Shown here piece after piece: positions 58,219 to 64,000 of a stretch of 64,000 bases of DNA (the first letter of the stretch is position 1; every line of letters begins with the position of its first letter). Made by a program: the position numbers and the translations under genes. The stretch spans positions 248,001-312,000 of the forward strand of contig NZ_JHEI01000136.1 in assembly GCF_001273835.1 (NCBI RefSeq), written 5' to 3'. The DNA comes from Leucobacter celer subsp. astrifaciens (lineage in GTDB: Bacteria > Actinomycetota > Actinomycetes > Actinomycetales > Microbacteriaceae). The notes below the pieces were generated by a model. It was not told where the DNA came from. It did no database searches and was given only the letters and a program-made list of their open reading frames with translations.

Positions 58219-60157
58219 GCCTGAGCAGCCGCGCGGCACGCGGCGGCCGCTGCGCAGGAGGCTGCGCAGGGCGCTCTTCGCCGGGGGCGGGATCGCCGCC
58301 GCCGGGGTGCTGGCGTTCGTGGGAACCGGGATCGCCTCGGCCCTGACCGCGGGATCCGGGTACCGCACCGCTCTCGTCGAGCGCGCCGCGGTCAGCGAGT
58401 CGGTGCAGACATCGGGCACGGTCGCCGCGGTCAGCCGGTACGATCTCGTGTTCCAGACGGACGGCACGGTCGCCACGGTCGACGTGGCGCTGGGCGACAC
58501 CGTGAGCGCGGGGCAGACCCTCGCCACCCTCGATCGCGACGCGCTCGAGGACGCCGTGGCCGAGGCGGAGGAAGCGCTGAGCAGCGCGGAGCAGACGCTG
58601 GCAGAGCACGCCGAGGCGCAGGCCTCGGGTACGACCGCGGAGACGTCGTCGCCCACGGGGACCCCGGCGGCGATGCTGCCCGTCGCCGCGGTGCCCGTCG
58701 CCGCGGTGGTCGCCGTCGTGCAGCAGGGCGTCGCGACGATCATCGGGGGCACTGCTGCGGATGGATCCACCGCCGCGGGCACGGCCGACGTCGAGGCTGC
58801 GGTGCTGCGCGTCACCGACGCGCAGCAGGCGATGCTCGCCGCACATCGGGAGACGCAGGCGCTCCTCGAGGCGACGAACAGCACGATCGCAGCCGCGGAT
58901 GACGCCTGCGCGCCGTTCCTGGGCGCGCTCCTGAGGGATCCGGAGGGGGACGATGCCGGAGTCGATGCCGGAGTCGAGGCCGGGATGACGCTCGAGCAGG
59001 CGCAGCAGGCGCTCGCCGACTGCCAGGGCGCCATCATCGCCGTGCGCGACGGACAGGCGGGGGGCAGCGCCGGGCAGCAGGAAGTGCAGGATCTCGCCGC
59101 CGCTCTCGACGCGGCGGTCGTCGAGCTGCAGCGGGTGCTCGCGGACGAGGGATCGGGAGCTGATACCGGGGGTGCTGACGCCGGGGGCGCAGGCCCCGGG
59201 GGACCAGACACCGGGGGCGCGGGTGCCGGGGGAGAGAGCCCCGGCGACGCCGGGGCGGGGACCGGCGCCGGCTCCGGCTCCGGGGAGGGCACGACACTGC
59301 CCGGCGCGGGCTCGATCCCCGACACCGGCAGCACGGGCGGCGGATCAGGCGCGGCGTCCGGCGGCACCACCATCACGGCCGAGCAACTGCTCGCCGACCA
59401 GGCGGCGATCGATGCGGCCGAGGCCCGGCTGCGGATCGCCGAGGCGCAGCTCGCCTTCTCGGCGCTGACGAGCCCGATCGACGGCACCGTCGCCGCGATG
59501 GAGATCGCGGCGGGGGACTCGGTCGCAGCCGGTTCCGCAACCGCGGCCGTCACCGTGATCGGAGAGGACGGCTACGTGGTCGAGACGACGATCCCGCTCA
59601 CGAACATCGCGAAGCTCGCCGTGGAGCAGGAGGTCGAGGCCGTCGTGAACGCGAGCGGCGAGACCTACCCGGGCGCGGTCTCCTCGATCGGACTGCTCGA
59701 CGTGTCGAGCACGTCGACCCCCGCGTACACGGTGATCGTGGCGCTGGAGGCGGGGGACGACGAACTCCTGGTCGGGGGATCGGCCCGCCTGGACATCCGG
59801 ACGGCGGCGACCGAGGACGCGCTGACGGTGCCCACCTCAGCCGTGCACCGAGACGGGGTCACGGCGACGGTGGACGTGATGAGCGGCGGAGAGGTCGAAT
59901 CGGTGGACGTGGATCTCGGTGCGATCGGCAGCGAACGCACCGAGATCCTGTCGGGGCTCGAGGAGGGGCAGGCCGTCGTGCTGGCGGATCTCTCGCTCGA
60001 GATCTCCGGCGACGGCGATGACGACAGCGGCGCGGGGGGCCTCGCGGGCCTGGGCGGTTCGAACGACGAGCGCTCCCTCCCCGGGGGCGGATTCCCCGGG
60101 GGAGGGTTCCCCGGAGGCGGGGACCTGCAGCCGCCCGCCGGCGGCTTCGGCGGATAG
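58211..60157 (+). CDS. HlyD/MacA-type adaptor, long copy 2
   Basis: A 648-residue adaptor: N-terminal Arg-rich cytosolic start, one membrane helix (LFAGGGIAAAGVLAFVGTGIA, about 20-40), lipoyl half (VFQTDGTVATVDVALGDTVSAGQ), a very long hairpin region (about 120-440) with a Gly/Ala/Asp-rich repeat (GGADAGGAGPGG type, about 310-360), the second lipoyl half (SPIDGTVAAMEIAAGDSV) and barrel domains, ending in a GGGFPGGGFPGGG tail. It is 220 residues longer than copy 1. ATG 58211 overlaps the lipoprotein gene by eight bases. Last gene before the two-component system. Confidence 0.85.
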   Translation: MSEPEQPRGTRRPLRRRLRRALFAGGGIAAAGVLAFVGTGIASALTAGSGYRTALVERAAVSESVQTSGTVAAVSRYDLVFQTDGTVATVDVALGDTVSAGQTLATLDRDALEDAVAEAEEALSSAEQTLAEHAEAQASGTTAETSSPTGTPAAMLPVAAVPVAAVVAVVQQGVATIIGGTAADGSTAAGTADVEAAVLRVTDAQQAMLAAHRETQALLEATNSTIAAADDACAPFLGALLRDPEGDDAGVDAGVEAGMTLEQAQQALADCQGAIIAVRDGQAGGSAGQQEVQDLAAALDAAVVELQRVLADEGSGADTGGADAGGAGPGGPDTGGAGAGGESPGDAGAGTGAGSGSGEGTTLPGAGSIPDTGSTGGGSGAASGGTTITAEQLLADQAAIDAAEARLRIAEAQLAFSALTSPIDGTVAAMEIAAGDSVAAGSATAAVTVIGEDGYVVETTIPLTNIAKLAVEQEVEAVVNASGETYPGAVSSIGLLDVSSTSTPAYTVIVALEAGDDELLVGGSARLDIRTAATEDALTVPTSAVHRDGVTATVDVMSGGEVESVDVDLGAIGSERTEILSGLEEGQAVVLADLSLEISGDGDDDSGAGGLAGLGGSNDERSLPGGGFPGGGFPGGGDLQPPAGGFGG

Positions 60158-60214
60158 TCCATCGGGTGCGCGGGCATTAGCCTGACGCATAGGAAGAAGA
60201 GGGTTAATGGAGGC

Positions 60215-60958
60215 ATGAGAGAACGCGCATCGCACTCACCCGGGCTGATCGGACGGGACGGCAGTCCGATTCGAGCGCTCGTCGTCGACGACGAGCGCTC
60301 GCTCGCCGAGCTCATCGGCATGGCGCTGCGCTACGAGGGGTGGGACACCCGCATCGCGGAGACGGGCGCCGCCGCGCTCGCCGCACTGCGGGAGTTCCAG
60401 GCCGACGTGGTGGTGCTCGACGTCATGCTGCCGGACCTCGACGGGCTGCAGGTGATCCAGCGCCTGCGCGCCGAGGGCAACACGGTCCCGGTGCTGTTCC
60501 TCACGGCGCGCGATGCGCTGCAGGATCGGCTCGGGGGCCTCGGCGCGGGCGGCGACGACTATGTGACGAAGCCGTTCAGTCTCGACGAGATCGTGGCCAG
60601 GCTGCACGCCCTCGTGCGCCGCTCGAGCCAGCGGCTCGGCACACCGGAGCAGCCCGTGCTCCGGGCGGGGGATCTGACACTCGATCGCGACAGCTACGAG
60701 GTCGCGCGCGGCGGACAGCCGATCGAGCTGACCTCGACGGAGTTCGATCTGCTGCGCTGCCTCATGGAGCACCAGCGCCGAGTCGTCAGCAAGGCGAGGA
60801 TCTACGGCGCCGTCTGGGGCGGCGAGTTCGACGGGCGCACGAACGTCGTGGAGGTCTACATCTCCTATCTGCGCAAGAAGATCGATGCCGGCCGGAGCCC
60901 GATGATCCACACGATCCGGGGTACCGGATACATCCTGAAGCCCGCCGCGGATGCCTAG
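60215..60958 (+). CDS. OmpR/PhoB-family response regulator
   Basis: A 247-residue regulator. Receiver domain: acidic pair VVDDERS near residue 23, phospho-acceptor Asp near 69 in VVLDVMLPDLDG, FLTARDA, and Lys in YVTKPFSLDE. The C-terminal winged helix (about 145-243) ends RTNVVEVYISYLRKKID and IRGTGYIL. The start has a curious context: ATG 60207 opens a three-codon frame (Met-Glu-Ala) whose TGA overlaps ATG 60215, and GAAGAAGAGGG lies upstream of both. The neighbouring exporter operon is its likely target. Confidence 0.93.
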   Translation: MRERASHSPGLIGRDGSPIRALVVDDERSLAELIGMALRYEGWDTRIAETGAAALAALREFQADVVVLDVMLPDLDGLQVIQRLRAEGNTVPVLFLTARDALQDRLGGLGAGGDDYVTKPFSLDEIVARLHALVRRSSQRLGTPEQPVLRAGDLTLDRDSYEVARGGQPIELTSTEFDLLRCLMEHQRRVVSKARIYGAVWGGEFDGRTNVVEVYISYLRKKIDAGRSPMIHTIRGTGYILKPAADA

Positions 60959-62465
60959 GGCGGACTCGCGGCTCCGTGCCGCACGGCGCGCGATCGACGC
61001 GCGCAGGTGGTCCCTGCGGACCAGGATCGTGGCCGTGCTCGCCTTCACCGTGATCCTCCTCTCGAGCACGATCGCGGTCATCGCGCTGACGACGCTGCGG
61101 GCATCGCTGGTGCAGCAGCTCGACGGGGAGCTGCGGATGCTGGCCTCACGGGTGATGTTCGCCGCGTCGGCTCCGAGCGCGATTCCCGGTGCGGGCGTCG
61201 ACGCGCTGGAGCTGGCGTTCGAGGGCCCGGGTGTCGTCAGCGGCGCGATGGCCATCGTCGGCGACGGCACGGGGCTCACCGGAGTGTACGTCGACGAGAG
61301 CTACACCGTGCAGCGCATGGACGAGGAGCGGGTGCTCCACCTGCTCGACGGGTGGGGCGACGACTCCCGCCACGAGGCCGACCCGGGAGTCGGGGCCGGG
61401 GTCTACCGCTTCGCCGGGGAGCAGCGCGGTATGACCACGGTGATCGTCGGCCTGCCGCTGGCCGGCGTCGAGCAGACCGTGTCGACGGTGGCGCTCACGA
61501 TCGGGATCGTCGCCCTCGGCGGATGCCTCGTGCTCGGAGCGCTCGCCGCCTGGTACATCAGGCGTGAGATGCGTCCCCTGGAGCGGGTCGCGGCTGCGGC
61601 GGAGCATATCGCCGGCAGCCCGCTGGATCGCGGCGACGTGGAGCTGCGGCGAGCTGCGGCTCCGGGGGCGAGCGCGGCGGCCGAGATCGGGAGGCTGGTC
61701 TCGGGTTTCAACTCGATGATCGATCAGGTGGCGCGCGCCTTCCGCGTGCGCGAGGCGAGCGAGGCCAAGGTGCGCCGCTTCGTCGCCGACGCCTCCCACG
61801 AGCTCAGAACCCCGCTCGCGTCCATCCGCGGATACTCCGAGCTGACTCGGCGCATGGCCGAAGACCTCCCGGACGATGCCGCGTACGCGCTCGGCCGCAT
61901 CGAGTCGGAATCGGTGCGGATGACGAGCCTGGTCGAGGACCTCCTGCTGCTGGCCAGGCTCGACGAGGGCCAGGAGCTCGAACGACTCAGCGTCGACCTG
62001 ACGAGGCTCATCGGGGACGCGGTGAACGACGTCCGTATCGTCGGCCCCGAGCACGAGTGGCTGCTCGAGCTGCCCGCCCAACCGGTCATCGTGGTGGGCG
62101 ATGCGCGGCGCCTGCATCAGGCCGTGGTCAACCTGCTGACCAACGCACGGGTGCATACGCCCCCGGGCACACGCGTCACCGTGCTGCTGGAGGATCGACC
62201 GGAGCGGGCGGTGATCGAGGTGCGGGACACCGGGCCGGGCATCCCCCCGGACCGGCTCCCGGAGCTGTTCGAGCGCTTCACCAGGGGAGACGACTCCCGA
62301 GCGCGCGCCACGGGCAGCACCGGTCTGGGGCTCGCGATCGTGCAGGGGATCGTCGAGGGACACGGCGGCGAGGTGCACGCCACGAGTCGCGCGGGGGACA
62401 CGCGGTTCAGCCTGGAGCTGCCGCGGGACGGCTCAGCCGGCGCGAGGGGCGGCCATAGCATTTGA
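60951..62465 (+). CDS. Sensor histidine kinase
   Basis: A 504-residue membrane kinase: two helices (IVAVLAFTVILLSSTIAVIAL near 25 and VALTIGIVALGGCLVLGALAAWYI near 182) flank an extracellular sensor domain of about 130 residues; a HAMP domain follows, then HisKA with DASHELRTPLASIRGYSELT (phospho-His near residue 283) and an HATPase domain (NLLTNARVHTP, DTGPGIPPDRLPELFERF, GSTGLGLAIV). ATG 60951 overlaps the regulator gene by eight bases. The layout resembles MprB/TcrY-type kinases, which often sense cell-envelope stress or peptides. Confidence 0.93.
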   Translation: MPRADSRLRAARRAIDARRWSLRTRIVAVLAFTVILLSSTIAVIALTTLRASLVQQLDGELRMLASRVMFAASAPSAIPGAGVDALELAFEGPGVVSGAMAIVGDGTGLTGVYVDESYTVQRMDEERVLHLLDGWGDDSRHEADPGVGAGVYRFAGEQRGMTTVIVGLPLAGVEQTVSTVALTIGIVALGGCLVLGALAAWYIRREMRPLERVAAAAEHIAGSPLDRGDVELRRAAAPGASAAAEIGRLVSGFNSMIDQVARAFRVREASEAKVRRFVADASHELRTPLASIRGYSELTRRMAEDLPDDAAYALGRIESESVRMTSLVEDLLLLARLDEGQELERLSVDLTRLIGDAVNDVRIVGPEHEWLLELPAQPVIVVGDARRLHQAVVNLLTNARVHTPPGTRVTVLLEDRPERAVIEVRDTGPGIPPDRLPELFERFTRGDDSRARATGSTGLGLAIVQGIVEGHGGEVHATSRAGDTRFSLELPRDGSAGARGGHSI

Positions 62466-62490
62466 CAATTTAGGCATGCCTAACCATCAT
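62462..62490 (+). promoter_or_regulatory. Promoter with a DtxR/IdeR-like iron box
   Basis: TTGACA (62462-62467) is a consensus -35 and CATCAT (62485-62490) a possible -10 at 17-base spacing. Between them the perfect palindrome TTAGGCATGCCTAA (62470-62483) resembles the DtxR/IdeR operator (TTAGG...CCTAA halves). Iron-loaded repressor bound there would block the iron importer genes that follow. Confidence 0.6.
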
Positions 62491-62557
62491 GTGATGTGGT
62501 GCGCGAACGGTGCGCCTCGAGCGGAGTCGCTCGACGATCCAGCAGAAGGGAACGCTC

Positions 62558-63598
62558 TTGCGCGTCTCACGTCTTCTCCGCGGTGCAGCCGCACTCTCGC
62601 TCACCGCCGTGCTCGCCGCCTGTTCATCGGGAGGTGCGGCGCAGACCGGATCCGAGAGCGCCGGCTCGAGCGAGGGCTTCCCGATCGAGATCGAGCACGT
62701 CTACGGCACGACCACCATCACGGAGCGTCCCGAGCGCGTCGCCACGGTCGCCTGGGCGAACCACGAGGTGCCGCTCGCGCTCGGAGTCGTGCCGGTGGGG
62801 ATGAGCAAGGCCACCTGGGGCGATGACGACGGCGACGGGGTGCTGCCCTGGGTCGAGGACCGGCTCGAGGAGCTCGGCGCCGAGACGCCCGTGCTCTTCG
62901 ACGAGACCGACGGCATCGACTTCGAGGCCGTCGCCGACACCGAGCCCGATGTGATCCTCGCGGCCTACTCCGGCCTCACCGAGGAGGACTACCGCACGCT
63001 CTCGAAGATCGCTCCGGTGGTCGGCTATCCCGAGACGCCGTGGGGCACCTCGCTCGAGGACATGATCTCGCTCAACTCGACGGCGCTCGGTCTGCAGCCG
63101 GAGGGCGAGCAGCTCATCGAGGATCTGCATGCGCAGGTCGAGGACTCGCTCGCCGCGCACTCCGAACTCGAGGGCAAGAAACTGCTCTTCGCCTACTTGA
63201 ACCCCTCCGATCTCTCGACGATCGGCTTCTACACCGTGCACGACACCCGCCCCGGCTTCCTCGCGGACCTGGGGCTGCCGCAGCCGGAGATCGTCGCTGA
63301 AGAGAGCGCGAAGACCGAGGACTTCTACGTCGAGCTCAGCTCGGACGTGGCCGACCGCTTCGCCGACGTCGACGTGCTCGTCACCTACGGCGATCCCGAG
63401 GGGGCGTTCGTGAAGCAGATCCAGGCCGACCCGCTGCTCTCGAAGATCCCCGCGGTGGCCCAGGGCCGGATCGCGATCCTCGAGGACGCGACGCCGCTCG
63501 CGGCCTCGGCGAACCCCTCGCCGCTCTCCATCGGGTGGGGCATCGACGACTACTTCGCGCTGCTCGCGGCCGCGACCGAGGGTCAGAGCGGGGAGTGA
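62558..63598 (+). CDS. Iron-siderophore ABC transporter substrate-binding lipoprotein
   Basis: A 346-residue binding protein. Lipoprotein signal with lipobox LAAC (Cys at about 23), then the FepB/FecB-type class III fold: [36 protein letters not shown], and [16 protein letters not shown] 62558 is selected because AGAAGGG lies seven bases upstream and the signal peptide then starts normally; the upstream GTG 62510 would add 16 charged residues. Control by the iron-box promoter fits its role. It overlaps the permease gene by four bases. Confidence 0.92.
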   Translation: MRVSRLLRGAAALSLTAVLAACSSGGAAQTGSESAGSSEGFPIEIEHVYGTTTITERPERVATVAWANHEVPLALGVVPVGMSKATWGDDDGDGVLPWVEDRLEELGAETPVLFDETDGIDFEAVADTEPDVILAAYSGLTEEDYRTLSKIAPVVGYPETPWGTSLEDMISLNSTALGLQPEGEQLIEDLHAQVEDSLAAHSELEGKKLLFAYLNPSDLSTIGFYTVHDTRPGFLADLGLPQPEIVAEESAKTEDFYVELSSDVADRFADVDVLVTYGDPEGAFVKQIQADPLLSKIPAVAQGRIAILEDATPLAASANPSPLSIGWGIDDYFALLAAATEGQSGE

Positions 63599-64000
63599 CC
63601 CTGACGGCGGCCTCGGCTGCGGCTCCCGCGGTCGAGGCGCTGCGGCGCAGCACCGCCAGACGCACGGTCTGGCTGCTGGTGCTCGTCGTGCTCGTGCTGC
63701 TGCTCTGCGTGGCCTCGGTGGCGATCGGCGCCCGCACCGTGAGTCTCGCCGAGGTCGTCGGCGCGCTCCAGGGGTCGTCGGAGACCGTGGGTGAGGGGGC
63801 GGTGCTGAAGCGGCTGCCGCGCACCGTGCTCGCGGCGCTCGTCGGCGCCGCCCTGGCGGTGGCGGGAACCGCGATGCAGGCGGTCACCCGCAACCCGCTC
63901 GCCGAACCCGGCATCATGGGGGTGTCGAGCGGTGCGGCGCTCGCGGTCGTCGCGAGCATCAGCTTCCTCGGGGTGCACCGGCCCTTCGCACTGATGGGCA
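63595..64000 (+). CDS. FecCD-family iron transporter permease, 5' part
   Basis: The frame is open from GTG 63595 (GTGA overlap with the binding protein stop) to the window edge, 135 codons. Visible are one membrane helix ([21 protein letters not shown]) and the FecCD signature [20 protein letters not shown] followed by [20 protein letters not shown]. Family members are about 330 residues with ten helices, so the larger part lies outside. A second permease and an ATPase are expected downstream. Confidence 0.92.
   Translation, partial: MTLTAASAAAPAVEALRRSTARRTVWLLVLVVLVLLLCVASVAIGARTVSLAEVVGALQGSSETVGEGAVLKRLPRTVLAALVGAALAVAGTAMQAVTRNPLAEPGIMGVSSGAALAVVASISFLGVHRPFALMG

Overview
The window is a GC-rich, gene-dense stretch of an actinobacterial chromosome. 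Gene content and order fit a member of the Microbacteriaceae: leuA with a leucine leader, ruvAB, yajC-secD-secF-rel, rpsD-alaS-ruvX-mltG-aroECKB, efp-nusB-pyrRBC-carAB-pyrF, and an mIHF-guanylate kinase fusion. Leucobacter-like is a guess from general style, not proven. Most of the window is conserved housekeeping DNA. The accessory parts are about 23.6-36.3 kb, 38.2-39.8 kb and 51.8-64 kb. I see no tRNA, rRNA, CRISPR array, transposase or integrase.

Layout. 1-0.94 kb: 5' part of a DUF2207 membrane protein (minus). 0.98-4.6 kb: leucine leader peptide, leuA, ruvA, ruvB. 4.7-10.5 kb: yajC, secD, secF and the bifunctional (p)ppGpp enzyme rel. 10.5-12.4 kb (minus): a small AbiEi-like protein and a DUF349 protein. 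12.5-23.6 kb: rarA, rpsD behind a long leader, a small membrane-anchored protein, alaS, ruvX, mltG, aroE, aroC, aroK, aroB. 23.6-30.2 kb (minus): a catabolic operon for an unidentified N-heterocycle (NCS1 permease, hydantoinase/oxoprolinase-type ATPase, two DUF917/thiohydantoin-desulfurase-like proteins, PucR regulator). 30.4-34.8 kb: a divergent MoxR AAA+ / VWA / unknown-protein module. 34.8-37 kb (minus): a DUF222-HNH nuclease and a hotdog thioesterase. 37.1-38.2 kb: efp, nusB and a strong terminator. 38.2-39.8 kb: an AT-richer insert with a divergent pair, a 58-residue membrane peptide and an XRE-HTH protein fused to a large Gly/Ala-rich membrane domain. 39.8-48.7 kb: the pyrimidine operon, with a PyrR-type RNA motif over the pyrR ribosome binding site. 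48.7-51.8 kb: mIHF-gmk, a DMT transporter and a beta-lactamase-like protein. 51.9-53.9 kb: an MFS exporter with a MerR regulator. 54-62.5 kb: a MacAB-like ABC exporter with two adaptors, a lipoprotein and a two-component system. 62.5-64 kb: start of an iron-siderophore ABC importer behind a DtxR/IdeR-like palindrome.

Regulation is unusually readable. Several genes carry a TANNNT -10 hexamer exactly 6 or 7 nt before the start codon and no Shine-Dalgarno sequence, so they are probably leaderless. The leucine leader is one of them: it has three CTT codons and sits in front of two mutually exclusive RNA pairings, one of which reaches the leuA ribosome binding site. The most interesting uncharacterised candidates are the XRE-membrane-domain locus at 38.2-39.8 kb, the MoxR/VWA trio and the double-DUF917 operon.
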